Source: an uncultured Bacilli bacterium (lineage in GTDB: Bacteria > Bacillota_I > Bacilli_A > RF39 > UBA660). From it: a stretch of 64,000 nucleotides of DNA. The notes beneath the pieces were generated by a model. It did not search any database, was not told the DNA's origin, and worked only from the letters and a program-made list of their open reading frames with translations. Made by a program: the position numbers and the translations under genes. This document shows, piece by piece, positions 52,285 through 61,100 of the stretch; position 1 is the first letter of the stretch, and each line of letters begins with the position of its first letter. The stretch covers positions 62,001 to 126,000 of the forward strand of contig CAKOLO010000001.1 in NCBI GenBank assembly GCA_934096235.1, given 5' to 3'.

Positions 52285-54054
52285 ATGGCTATTAAATTTA
52301 ACAAAGAACTAGCAAACGTACCTAAAAAGAGTGGATGCTATCTTATGTATAATAAAGATAATGTTGTTATATATGTAGGTAAAGCTAAAATATTATTTAA
52401 TCGTTTAAAAAGCTATTTTACTGGTAGAGTGACAGGTAAAACTAAAAAACTAGTAAGTGAAATAGATCATTTTGAATATATAGTTACTAACTCAGAAACA
52501 GAAGCATTCATACTAGAAATAAACTTAATTAAAAAGTATGATCCAAAGTATAATATATTATTACGTGATGATAAGAGTTATCCATATATAGAATTCACTA
52601 ATGAAAAATATCCTCGTTTACTAGTAAAAAGAGAAATAAATATAAATAAAAAGTCTAGTCATTTATTTGGACCTTATCCGAATGTCTATGCAGCCAGAAG
52701 ACTAGTTAATTTACTTAATAGACTTTATCCATTAAAAAAATGTGATACTATGCCTAAAAAAGTATGTCTTTATTATCATATAGGTGAATGTCTTGGATAT
52801 TGTGAACATAAAGATATAGATATTACACCAATTAAAACAGAAATACTATCTATTTTAAATGGTAATGACAAACTACTTATAGATAAAATAAATGAAAAGA
52901 TACAAGTGAATTCTGAAAATCTAAACTACGAAGTATGTAAAGAATTAGTGGATGAACTAGGATATATGAAAACTGTATTTAGTAATCAATCAATCGTAGA
53001 GTTAGATGATAATGTAAATAGGGATGTAATAAATTATTACTTTGATAATGGTTATATAAGTATAGTAATATTCTTTATTAGAAATGGTAAATTAGTAGGT
53101 AATAACTATAAAATAATACCAGTCATAAATGACATAAAAGAGACTTTAGAGTATTATATAGCTTCTTTCTATGGTAAAAGAAACATAGTACCAAAAGAAG
53201 TAATAGTTCCTGAAATAATAGATATAGAACTACTTAGTAATATAATAAATACTAAAGTAATCGTAGTTAAAAAAGGCCCTAAAAAGAAACTATTTGATAT
53301 GGCCTATAACAATGCTAAAGAACAATATAATAAAGAAATAAGATTAATTTATAGTAATGAAGAACTTACTACTAAAGCAAATGATGAATTAAAGAATTTA
53401 TTAAAACTAGATAGTCTCCATATAATCGAAGCATTTGATAATTCGAACCTATTTGGTACTTTCACAGTATCAGGTATGGTTACATTCATAGATGGACTTC
53501 CTTCTAAAAAGAACTATAGAAAGTTCAAACTATCTTTCGATAAGAACGATGATGTCGCATCTATGAAAGAAGTAATATATAGACGCTACTTTAGAGTTTT
53601 AAAAGATAAACTAGTAAAACCTGACTTAATAATCGTAGATGGTGGTACTAATCAAATAAATGCTTGTCTTGATACTCTAGATAGTTTAGGACTTAATATA
53701 AAAGTAATAGGTGTTAAAAAAGATGATCATCATAGTCCAGAAGCAATAGTTGATGGAGATACGTTTGAGATAATAAATATTGATAAACGATCTAATGTGT
53801 TTAGACTTCTTAGTAGAATAGATGAAGAAGTACATAGATTTACTATCAATTATCATAAAGAAATAAGAAGTAAAGGAAGTATACAAAGTGTACTCGATAA
53901 TATAAATGGTCTTGGTGAAGTAAGACGTAAAAAGCTAATTAAAAAGTATGGTAGTGTTTCTAAAATAAAAGAAGCATCAGTATACGAACTATCAGAAATA
54001 ATACCACAAACTGTCGCAGAAGAACTACACGAATACTTAAAAGAACTAAAGTGA
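52285..54054 (+). CDS. uvrC: UvrABC system protein C
   Basis: UvrC makes both incisions in nucleotide excision repair. The 589-aa protein has an N-terminal GIY-YIG nuclease (residues 12-95, SGCYLMYNKDNVVIYVGKAK), a UVR-type helical region near 195-225 for UvrB, the RNase H-like second nuclease (IEAFDNSNLFG; PDLIIVDGGTNQ) and C-terminal helix-hairpin-helix motifs (VLDNINGLGEVRRKKLIKKYG). AAGGAGG precedes the ATG. A solitary transcription unit. Confidence 0.97.
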   Translation: MAIKFNKELANVPKKSGCYLMYNKDNVVIYVGKAKILFNRLKSYFTGRVTGKTKKLVSEIDHFEYIVTNSETEAFILEINLIKKYDPKYNILLRDDKSYPYIEFTNEKYPRLLVKREININKKSSHLFGPYPNVYAARRLVNLLNRLYPLKKCDTMPKKVCLYYHIGECLGYCEHKDIDITPIKTEILSILNGNDKLLIDKINEKIQVNSENLNYEVCKELVDELGYMKTVFSNQSIVELDDNVNRDVINYYFDNGYISIVIFFIRNGKLVGNNYKIIPVINDIKETLEYYIASFYGKRNIVPKEVIVPEIIDIELLSNIINTKVIVVKKGPKKKLFDMAYNNAKEQYNKEIRLIYSNEELTTKANDELKNLLKLDSLHIIEAFDNSNLFGTFTVSGMVTFIDGLPSKKNYRKFKLSFDKNDDVASMKEVIYRRYFRVLKDKLVKPDLIIVDGGTNQINACLDTLDSLGLNIKVIGVKKDDHHSPEAIVDGDTFEIINIDKRSNVFRLLSRIDEEVHRFTINYHKEIRSKGSIQSVLDNINGLGEVRRKKLIKKYGSVSKIKEASVYELSEIIPQTVAEELHEYLKELK

Positions 54055-54073
54055 TTATTCATTAATCACTTTT
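54047..54073 (+). terminator. Terminator after uvrC
   Basis: AAAGTGATTA/TAATCACTTT perfect stem, then T-run. Confidence 0.85.
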
Positions 54074-54362
54074 TTATATTGTTTTTAATATTTAAATATA
54101 GTATAGTTAAACTATACTCAAGAATAAAAAAAGTAAGATAATGACAAAATATGACACTTTTAGACAAAAATAAGCAAAAATATTTAAATTTATGTTATTA
54201 AATAATTAATAAATATTAGGAAGAATAACGTATTCAGTTCCTGGAAAGCATAGACTAAAAATTAAGAGAAGTGATTTTACTTTATTAAAAACTTCGCATG
54301 TAGCAAGTTGGTATATAGATTAAAATAAAATAATGTGTCTTATATTTATATAAAGGAGTATT
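54074..54362. other. Intergenic region upstream of the ABC genes
   Basis: The region holds a perfect 9-bp-arm inverted repeat around one base (AGTATAGTT/AACTATACT, 54100-54118), two TGACA-type direct repeats near 54140-54153, a GAATA/TATTC hairpin at 54223-54235 and a GAAGT/ACTTC pair further on. From 54213 to 54323 there is an open frame without a start codon reading YSVPGKHRLKIKRSDFTLL and more, possibly a gene remnant or a structured leader. AAGGAG at the end belongs to the next gene. Confidence 0.4.
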
Positions 54363-55265
54363 ATGAAAAGACTAGTTAAAGAAAATAAATTATTAATAAT
54401 ATCATTTTTAATAGTAATAGGCGTACTATTATATAATATTATAGAATATAATGATTGGTTTAAAACAAACAAAGAATTAATAGAAACAAGAATACAAGAA
54501 TGTAAAAGTGAGACTATTACCGAAGAACAAGAAATATGCAATGAGTTACTAAATAGTTATCATGAACCAAATCCTGATTTTTATTATACAGTAACAGTAT
54601 TATCATCAGATATGGATATATTAATATATTTAATGTTTACACTAATTAGTATTCCAGTTTTATATTATGTTTGTAATCTATTTAAAAGTAGAAATATACT
54701 TTATCTTTTAACAAGAGAAAATTATAAACAAATGAAAAAAAATATACTACTAAAAGCATATAAATCATCACTAATATTACCAATTATTTATTTAATTATT
54801 ATTGTGTTTTCACTAATATATTGTAGAGGATTTAATATAGATTCATATTATGCATTAATGCCCACAAAAGAATTATTTAATGAAATAATAAACCCATATA
54901 TATATGTAATTGCTTTAATATTTAAAGCATTATTAACAGGGCTAATTTATGTAAATATTGCATTAATAGTGGCAAGAAAAAATCATAACTTTTATTTATC
55001 ATCATTATTATCATATATTTTGTTTATTGCAATTGAAATATTTTTAGAAGCTCTAGTAGGTTATATAATATTTGGAAAATTATTACATATAGATTCTATG
55101 ATGATTTACTTTAATATAATGAATATATTTAGTATGAATTTAAGTAAAGGTTATATAGCAGTATTTATACCATTAATAGTATTATTCTCAATTTCTACAA
55201 TTATATTATCATTAGTATATAAAAACAAAGAAAAATTAGTAATTGATTGTGATAAAAATAATTAG
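54363..55265 (+). CDS. ABC transporter membrane protein
   Basis: This 300-aa protein has six hydrophobic segments (about 12-29, 76-99, 130-150, 185-205, 215-243, 255-277) and a 50-residue outside loop after the first, the layout of ABC-2-type permeases such as bacteriocin-immunity or lantibiotic-export subunits. It is followed 9 nt later by an ATP-binding protein and then a second permease-like protein. Substrate is unknown. Confidence 0.7.
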   Translation: MKRLVKENKLLIISFLIVIGVLLYNIIEYNDWFKTNKELIETRIQECKSETITEEQEICNELLNSYHEPNPDFYYTVTVLSSDMDILIYLMFTLISIPVLYYVCNLFKSRNILYLLTRENYKQMKKNILLKAYKSSLILPIIYLIIIVFSLIYCRGFNIDSYYALMPTKELFNEIINPYIYVIALIFKALLTGLIYVNIALIVARKNHNFYLSSLLSYILFIAIEIFLEALVGYIIFGKLLHIDSMMIYFNIMNIFSMNLSKGYIAVFIPLIVLFSISTIILSLVYKNKEKLVIDCDKNN

Positions 55266-55274
55266 GAGGTAAAA

Positions 55275-55907
55275 ATGAAAATAGAACTTAAAAATTTATC
55301 TAAAAATTTTGATAAAAACAAGGTTATCGATAATATAAATATAACATTTACTGAAGGCAATATATATGGACTATATGGAAGAAATGGCAGTGGTAAAAGC
55401 GTAATTATGAAACTTATATGTGGTTTTTTAATCCCAACTGAAGGTCAAATTTTATTTGATGGCATAGACTTTAATGCAAATGATGAGTACCCAAATAGCT
55501 TAAGAGCAGTAATAGAAAGACCAAGTTTCTTTCCTAATTTAACTGGGTACGAAAATTTAAAATTACTTGCTGAAATTCAAAACAAAATAAGTGATAAAGA
55601 AATAATAGAATCATTAAAAATAGTCAATCTAATAAATGAGAAAGATAAAAAATTTAGTAAATACTCTTTAGGCATGAAACAAAAACTAGCTATTGCTCAA
55701 GCTATAATGGAAGATCCTAAGATAATAATATTAGATGAACCATTTAATGGTATAGAAGAAAAAACTGTAAGTAAATTAATTAAATATTTAAAAGAAGAAA
55801 AACAAAAAGGAAAAATAATTATTTTTAGTACACATATTAAAGAAGATTTAGATAATCTAGCAGATAAAATATATAAAATTGAAAATGGAAGTATTTATGA
55901 AGATTGA
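55275..55907 (+). CDS. ABC transporter ATP-binding protein
   Basis: This 210-aa ATPase powers the three-gene transporter. Walker A is GRNGSGKSVIMK, the signature is YSLGMKQKLAIAQA and Walker B is IIILDEPFNGIEE; the switch His is in FSTHIKEDL. All catalytic motifs are intact. SLGMKQ is the signature variant typical of drug/peptide/bacteriocin exporters (CcmA type). AGGAGG precedes the ATG. Its end overlaps the next gene by 11 nt. Confidence 0.95.
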   Translation: MKIELKNLSKNFDKNKVIDNINITFTEGNIYGLYGRNGSGKSVIMKLICGFLIPTEGQILFDGIDFNANDEYPNSLRAVIERPSFFPNLTGYENLKLLAEIQNKISDKEIIESLKIVNLINEKDKKFSKYSLGMKQKLAIAQAIMEDPKIIILDEPFNGIEEKTVSKLIKYLKEEKQKGKIIIFSTHIKEDLDNLADKIYKIENGSIYED

Positions 55908-56538
55908 ATTGAATTTATTAATAAATAAAATTAAAGCAGATAAAATTTGGATTATATCTTTTATATCAGTATTTATAATTTGCTTAATCTATGTTTCAAT
56001 CAACTATGTAGACTTTGAAAATAAAAAAGAAATATATGCATTATTAATTAACTATTCGAACACTAATCTAAAAAACGATTTTATATATACACTTTATAAC
56101 TTATATTTTGTAGTGTTGACAATATATTTCTCTATGTCTTATTTTAGCTATGATCTTACTAATTTTAATGAAAGTCTAATAATAAGAGAAAATAGTAAAA
56201 AATGGATAATTAAAAGAACAGTAACTATCTTATTTATAATTATTTTTATTAAATTAGTAGGTTCCATAGTGATATCATTAATTTTTAATAATAGTCTAAA
56301 TATTAAAATTTTATTAATAAGTATTTTGTATCAAATAATAATATCATTAATAAGTATAACGAGTTATAGTTTAATAAAAAAGGATATATTTTCAGTTATT
56401 GTATCAGTGATATTATCAGTAGTACTATTTTTATATTTAACAAGCATTTATATTATTTTAGTAAGCATTTTGTTACTAATAGTATATAATTATTTATCAT
56501 TCTCTTTTAAAAAGATATTTAAATTAAAATATAGTTAA
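55897..56538 (+). CDS. Second ABC transporter membrane protein
   Basis: This 213-aa very hydrophobic protein has about six membrane segments and starts MKIELNLLINKIKADKIW. It overlaps the ATPase gene, so it is coupled to it. The start is the ATG at 55897; GGAAGT upstream could act as ribosome site. It is most likely the partner permease of the 54363 protein. No substrate clue. Confidence 0.7.
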   Translation: MKIELNLLINKIKADKIWIISFISVFIICLIYVSINYVDFENKKEIYALLINYSNTNLKNDFIYTLYNLYFVVLTIYFSMSYFSYDLTNFNESLIIRENSKKWIIKRTVTILFIIIFIKLVGSIVISLIFNNSLNIKILLISILYQIIISLISITSYSLIKKDIFSVIVSVILSVVLFLYLTSIYIILVSILLLIVYNYLSFSFKKIFKLKYS

Positions 56539-56610
56539 TTTATTGTTTAGTATTTTCTTGCATATTTTCATCATTAATGTAATAATAAAGTTACAGGTAG
56601 GGAGGAAATT

Positions 56611-57372
56611 ATGGATGAATATAATCGTCTATTAGAAAGACTAAATTCATTTTTAAGTTATGAAGAGGTAATTAATAATGGTGAAGTAATAAGTGCATAT
56701 GATTACATTAATCTTCTAAGAAAGGAATATAACAAATCTAAAAAAGTTAGTATAAGTGAAGACTTAGTAAGTAGAATTGATAGAGGATATGAACTAATTC
56801 AAAAAAGAAAAAATAGAAAAGAAAAATATATTAGAGAAATAGAATATATTGAATCTATAGAAGTATTCACTGGAACTAAAATATCTAGAATAAGAATAGT
56901 AACTTCTTTAGGGGAAACTTATATATGTAGATATAATGATACTAAAGAAATATATATGACTGGGCATAAATTAAATGATGAATTTATTTCTAAATATTTA
57001 AAAGAATTTAATAAATTGTTTGATGCATCAGAAGAATATTTAAAAAGTCATAAAGATGAACTTGATGACGTATATAATGGTGTAGTATGTTCATCTCATA
57101 GTGATGGCACTATAAATATAGATATTATTTATGATAGTGAAGAAGGAGTACACCATAAAATTACTTTAAATGATGATATGGAAGATACTCTTAACAAAGA
57201 ATGGTTATTGCATAAATCATTAAATACAATAATAAATGAAAATGAAGATAAAATTCTTAAAAGAATACCAGTAGTCATAAAAGATTTACCACCTTTGGGA
57301 CAAAAAGTTACTGAAAGATATACTAAAGCATATAAACAAATGATGCTTAATAAAAGAATGTATACAAAATAA
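56611..57372 (+). CDS. Hypothetical protein, 253 aa
   Basis: I recognise no family. It has a charged helical N-terminus (1-75), a beta-rich middle (EYIESIEVFTGTKISRIRIVTS, then GETYICRYND) and a helical C-terminus rich in Lys. No signal or membrane segment is seen, suggesting a cytosolic protein. GGGAGG precedes the ATG. It stands alone between the ABC genes and dnaB with a terminator after it. Confidence 0.55.
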   Translation: MDEYNRLLERLNSFLSYEEVINNGEVISAYDYINLLRKEYNKSKKVSISEDLVSRIDRGYELIQKRKNRKEKYIREIEYIESIEVFTGTKISRIRIVTSLGETYICRYNDTKEIYMTGHKLNDEFISKYLKEFNKLFDASEEYLKSHKDELDDVYNGVVCSSHSDGTINIDIIYDSEEGVHHKITLNDDMEDTLNKEWLLHKSLNTIINENEDKILKRIPVVIKDLPPLGQKVTERYTKAYKQMMLNKRMYTK

Positions 57373-57385
57373 AAAGTAAAAAAAT

Positions 57386-57414
57386 AAGATAAATAAACTT
57401 TTATTTATCTTTTA
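57386..57414 (+). terminator. Terminator after the 56611 gene
   Basis: AAGATAAATAA/TTATTTATCTT stem with a short loop, then TTTTAATTT. Confidence 0.75.
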
Positions 57415-57450
57415 ATTTATGTATAATATTTTATGAGGAGAAAAACTAGT

Positions 57451-58731
57451 ATGAAGAAAATAACATTATATCCAGCAGACATATATCAAGTAGTTGATAA
57501 AAGTTTATTAAATGAACACGATAGACTTATTTTAAATATGCTTTATATGCCTATTATTGGATATACTGCGGTTACTTTATACTTAAAACTTCAAACTGAA
57601 ACTAAAAATACTTTTATATCAAGTGAACTTACTCATCATCATTTAATGACAAGCATGACTTTATCACTTGATAACATTAAAGAAGCACGTCTTCGTTTAG
57701 AAGGAATAGGTCTTTTAAAAACATATTATCATGAAGGTGAAGTAGGCAGTTACGTATACGAACTATATAGCCCAGTATCTGCTTCTGAATTCTTTAGTCA
57801 TCCGATATTTAACGTAGTTTTATATAATAACGTTGGTAAAAATGAATACAATAGACTTTATGATTACTTTAAATTACCTCATATGTCTTTAAGAGATTAT
57901 GAAGATATAACTGTTTCATTTGATTCAGTATTCAAAAGTAGAAACTATACTGCTTTAGAAGTAGACTCAGGCGAAGTTGCATCTAAAAATAAACTAATGC
58001 TTAAGTTTGAACTAGATTATGATTTTGATCTAATGGTATCTAGTCTTCCTAAAGAAATGTTTAATGAAAAATGTCTTAATAAAACAACTAAAGAACTTAT
58101 TACAAACCTTTCATTTCTTTACGAAGTAGACCCCGTAAACATGGCAGATTTAGTAAGAGCCAGTCTTAATGAAAAAGGTAATATTGATAAAGAAGAATTA
58201 AGAAAAAATGTAAGAAAATACTATCAATTTAATAACGATAATCGTCTTCCGAGTCTACTATTTAAGAGTCAACCAGAGTATTTAAAGAGTGCTAGTGGAG
58301 ACAATAGTAAGAAAGGAAGAATCATAAAAGTATTTGAAAGTCATTCTCCATATGAGTTCTTAAAAGCCAAATATAAAGGTGCTAAACCTACTGATAGAGA
58401 TATGAAAATATTAGAAACTTTATTAATAGATTTAAATTTAAATCCAGGAGTAGTAAATGTTTTAATAGATTATACACTTAAAACAAATAATAATAAACTA
58501 GTTAAAAACTACGTAGAAACTATTGCTGGACAATGGAAGAGAAGTGGAGTAGAAACAGCAGAAGAAGCCATGAATCTTGCTGAAAAAGAGCATAAAAAGA
58601 AATACAAGAAAGATGATAAACCAAAGAGTAAAGTAATGCCAAGTTGGTTTAATGAAAAAATAGAATCGGAAAATTCTGATGCAGAAAGTGATACAGAATT
58701 TAAAAATTTCATAGAGGAGTTTAGAAAATGA
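57451..58731 (+). CDS. dnaB: Replication initiation/membrane attachment protein DnaB (Bacillus type)
   Basis: Bacillus-type DnaB helps DnaI and DnaD load the replicative helicase and restart forks. This 426-aa protein has the N-terminal winged-helix part (LYPADIYQVVDKSLLNEHDRLILNMLYMP) and a C-terminal DnaD/DnaB_2 domain (SPYEFLKAKYKGAKPTDRDM; LNPGVVNVLIDYTL; NYVETIAGQW). It is followed by dnaI with a 4-nt overlap, as in Bacillus. The start is the ATG at 57451, since GAGGAG lies upstream; the ATG at 57433 coincides with the expected transcription start after TATAAT (57422-57427). Confidence 0.92.
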   Translation: MKKITLYPADIYQVVDKSLLNEHDRLILNMLYMPIIGYTAVTLYLKLQTETKNTFISSELTHHHLMTSMTLSLDNIKEARLRLEGIGLLKTYYHEGEVGSYVYELYSPVSASEFFSHPIFNVVLYNNVGKNEYNRLYDYFKLPHMSLRDYEDITVSFDSVFKSRNYTALEVDSGEVASKNKLMLKFELDYDFDLMVSSLPKEMFNEKCLNKTTKELITNLSFLYEVDPVNMADLVRASLNEKGNIDKEELRKNVRKYYQFNNDNRLPSLLFKSQPEYLKSASGDNSKKGRIIKVFESHSPYEFLKAKYKGAKPTDRDMKILETLLIDLNLNPGVVNVLIDYTLKTNNNKLVKNYVETIAGQWKRSGVETAEEAMNLAEKEHKKKYKKDDKPKSKVMPSWFNEKIESENSDAESDTEFKNFIEEFRK

Positions 58732-59645
58732 TAAAAGGAAATAATTTTGTAAGAAAAGGTAAAAAATCTATACAAGATGATTTAAGACGTGAATTTGTTC
58801 TTGCTAGTAAAGATGAAACATTTACTAAACTTTGTGCTAGACTCAAATGTGATGAAGAACTTTTAATGAAATATACATCTAAACTAGAAACGACAGTGTG
58901 TGAACTTAAAAACTGTTCTAAATGTAAAAGTTTAGATAAATGTAAAAATGAAATAGAAGGACATGTATATTATCCAGTGGTTCAAAAAAGTTTCATAGAC
59001 TTTACTTATAAACCATGTAAATATTTTAAAGAAAATAAAATAAATAATACAACAACATTCTTTGAAACACCTAAAGTATTAATGAATGCATCACTAAGTG
59101 ACTTAATTACAGAAAAAGAAAGAAATAGTATACTTAAATATATAAAAGAATTCTTAAAGAAGAAGATGAATAATGAGCCAGTAAAAGGATTATATTTAAG
59201 TGGCTCTTTTGGAAGTGGTAAATCATATATACTAAGTGCATTATTAAATGAACTATCTAATAAAGGATTTAGAACAGTAAATGTATATTATCCAACACTT
59301 CTAAAAAGATTAAAAGCATCATTTAATGAATACAACTACGATGATGTATTAGATGAAATAATGACTAGCGATGTACTTTTAATAGATGATATAGGTGCAG
59401 AAAATAATAGTTCATGGGCAAGAGATGAAGTACTTGGAACTATTCTTCAATATAGAATGGATAACGATCTAACGACATTTTTCACGTCAAATTATAATAT
59501 TAATGAGTTAGAAACATTCCTATCAGAAACACCTAAAGGAATAGATGAAATAAAAGCAAGAAGAATAATTGAAAGAATAAAATACTTAACAATAGAAGAA
59601 AATTTAATCAGTAAAAATAAAAGAAATAAGAAAACAGAACTCTAA
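58728..59645 (+). CDS. dnaI: Primosomal protein DnaI, helicase loader
   Basis: DnaI loads the replicative helicase onto DNA. The 305-aa protein has an N-terminal zinc-binding domain with a cysteine cluster (CELKNCSKCKSLDKC, about 58-72, with CKYFKENK later), then an AAA+ domain (Walker A SGSFGSGKSYIL; Walker B VLLIDDIGAE; TFFTSNYN sensor). Overlap with dnaB (ATGA) shows coupling. In Bacillus the order is dnaB-dnaI-ytxB-ytxC-thrS; here a different membrane gene and the T-box/thrS unit follow. Confidence 0.95.
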   Translation: MIKGNNFVRKGKKSIQDDLRREFVLASKDETFTKLCARLKCDEELLMKYTSKLETTVCELKNCSKCKSLDKCKNEIEGHVYYPVVQKSFIDFTYKPCKYFKENKINNTTTFFETPKVLMNASLSDLITEKERNSILKYIKEFLKKKMNNEPVKGLYLSGSFGSGKSYILSALLNELSNKGFRTVNVYYPTLLKRLKASFNEYNYDDVLDEIMTSDVLLIDDIGAENNSSWARDEVLGTILQYRMDNDLTTFFTSNYNINELETFLSETPKGIDEIKARRIIERIKYLTIEENLISKNKRNKKTEL

Positions 59646-59658
59646 AAAACAGCAAATA

Positions 59659-59687
59659 TTGACAAAAACACCATTTTTTGATATAAT
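59659..59687 (+). promoter_or_regulatory. Consensus promoter of the 59715 gene
   Basis: TTGACA, exactly 17 bp ending in TGA, TATAAT: full consensus plus extended -10, the best promoter in the window. Confidence 0.92.
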
Positions 59688-59714
59688 ATGTGCATTATTA
59701 AGGGGGGATATAGA

Positions 59715-60386
59715 ATGGGAAACGTAATTTTAGCATTCATTATAGCTCAATTAATTTCAACTGCATATGGTTTAGCAGTAATTGGTTCAGTACAACCAAT
59801 CATTGAAAAGAAACTTAAAGACAATGGATATGTCTTAAAAAATAAAAATAGTATGTATAAATTTAATGAAGGATTAGGTAAATTCTTTAGAGGATTTATA
59901 CCATTCTATTACGCTGTAAAAGCAATACTTTTAGTACAAGGAAAAGATCCAATTGATAGAGCAGTACAAAAAGAAATAGAAAACGGAGAATATATTACTC
60001 GTGAAGAAAGAGAAGCAATGAGACAAAAAGAAGAATTCTTAAAAACAGCTTCACTATCAAAACCAATGGAACCTCAAATTATATTTGAAAAACCTGAAAA
60101 ATATGTAGCACGTAAAAACGATTATACTTTATATGACACATATGAAACACCAATTGAATATATTACTCGTGAAACAACTAACGATGATAAATTAGATATT
60201 ACTCCATACATTAGTGGAGAAAAAAAAGTATCTAAAGTTATTGAAAAAGAAGTAACTAAAAATGATATAGCAAAAGCTATTGCAGAGTTAGATGCATATG
60301 AACTTCAAATGTTAGGAGAAAAAGTAGAAGCTTTAGCAGAAATAAAACAAAGAAATAAAACTTTAAGATTAAAAGATGTTGCTTAA
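59715..60386 (+). CDS. Membrane-associated protein, unknown function, strongly promoted
   Basis: This 223-aa protein starts with a hydrophobic segment (1-27, MGNVILAFIIAQLISTAYGL). It then has a second mildly hydrophobic stretch (about 62-78, FIPFYYAVKAILLVQG) and a charged tail with helical ends (EVTKNDIAKAIAELDAYELQ). No enzymatic motif is seen. The ribosome site is GGGGGG and the promoter is full consensus, so high expression is likely. I do not recognise the family; Bacillus has the unrelated ytxB/ytxC in this place. Confidence 0.6.
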   Translation: MGNVILAFIIAQLISTAYGLAVIGSVQPIIEKKLKDNGYVLKNKNSMYKFNEGLGKFFRGFIPFYYAVKAILLVQGKDPIDRAVQKEIENGEYITREEREAMRQKEEFLKTASLSKPMEPQIIFEKPEKYVARKNDYTLYDTYETPIEYITRETTNDDKLDITPYISGEKKVSKVIEKEVTKNDIAKAIAELDAYELQMLGEKVEALAEIKQRNKTLRLKDVA

Positions 60387-60449
60387 GTAAAAAAATTGTG
60401 ATAACATTAACTTATAAATTAATTAATTGGACAAGATTATTAAAATCTA

Positions 60450-60614
60450 TTATCAAAGAGAGTTAGCAAATGCTGAGAGCTAATATAATAATTTAATAGT
60501 TACTACCAATTGTATGAGGCTAATAACCTACGAGTTGTTTTCGTTACAAAACTATAGTAAGTTAAATAAAGGGATGGTACCGTCTATAAAAGACTCCTTA
60601 CTATCTCTTTTTTT
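60450..60614 (+). promoter_or_regulatory. T-box riboswitch upstream of the 154-aa gene and thrS
   Basis: The T-box core GGGATGGTACCG is at 60571-60582. A terminator follows in which ATAGTAAG (60554-60561) pairs with CTTACTAT (60597-60604), then a T-run at 60608-60614. ACC at 60505-60507 (or ACT at 60502-60504) is a candidate threonine specifier. The Stem I region is shorter than in the ileS leader. No sure promoter is seen; read-through from the 59715 gene is possible. Confidence 0.85.
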
Positions 60615-60635
60615 GTTTTATAAGGGAGGGTTAAT

Positions 60636-61100
60636 ATGAAATATGAAACAATAACTTTATCAAAGTTTTTATCAAGAACATTAGGACTAGATGGAAGTGA
60701 TTTAAAAAAAATAACCCATTTAGATGTAAAAGAACTATTTCCTGATTTAAAAAGAAGTACGTTTGAACATGTAGAAAAATGTCCAGAAGAAATACTAACT
60801 GGAAAAATAATGCTGGTAAGCGATGGTAAAAGTGTAATTCCATATTACGTTCCAACACTTAAAACAGATTTTGAAGTACAAGAAGTAAAAATAGAATTTG
60901 ATGAAGTAGAAGAAATAACCGATAAAGAATATGACTATACAAGCATGTCTATATACGAATTAAAAAAACTGCTTAATAGAAAATTCAATACTTATAAAAA
61001 TAGTAGAGAAGCAAGAAGAGAACTAGAAAAAAGAGGAGTAGTTCTTACAAAAAAATACAATAGAAATGAAATAAAAAGAATGAAGGAAGATGAAGAATAA
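60636..61100 (+). CDS. Unknown 154-aa protein under T-box control, coupled to thrS
   Basis: The product begins MKYETITLSKFLSRTLGL, has a beta-rich middle (GKIMLVSDGKSVIPYYVPTL), an acidic stretch and a basic helical end (ELKKLLNRKFNTYKNSREARRE). No TGS, zinc or catalytic motif is visible. AAGGGAGGG precedes the ATG and the stop overlaps the thrS start by 1 nt. Its placement between a threonine T-box and thrS says its level follows threonine supply. The missing TGS domain of ThrS makes it worth asking whether this protein is a helper; that is only an inference. Confidence 0.6.
   Translation: MKYETITLSKFLSRTLGLDGSDLKKITHLDVKELFPDLKRSTFEHVEKCPEEILTGKIMLVSDGKSVIPYYVPTLKTDFEVQEVKIEFDEVEEITDKEYDYTSMSIYELKKLLNRKFNTYKNSREARRELEKRGVVLTKKYNRNEIKRMKEDEE

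Noticed and set aside
60636..61100. The 154-aa gene as a detached TGS domain of ThrS
   Set aside because: Its sequence lacks TGS features (short beta-grasp with the G-x-x-x-D type start) and is more than twice the length; only the position is suggestive.
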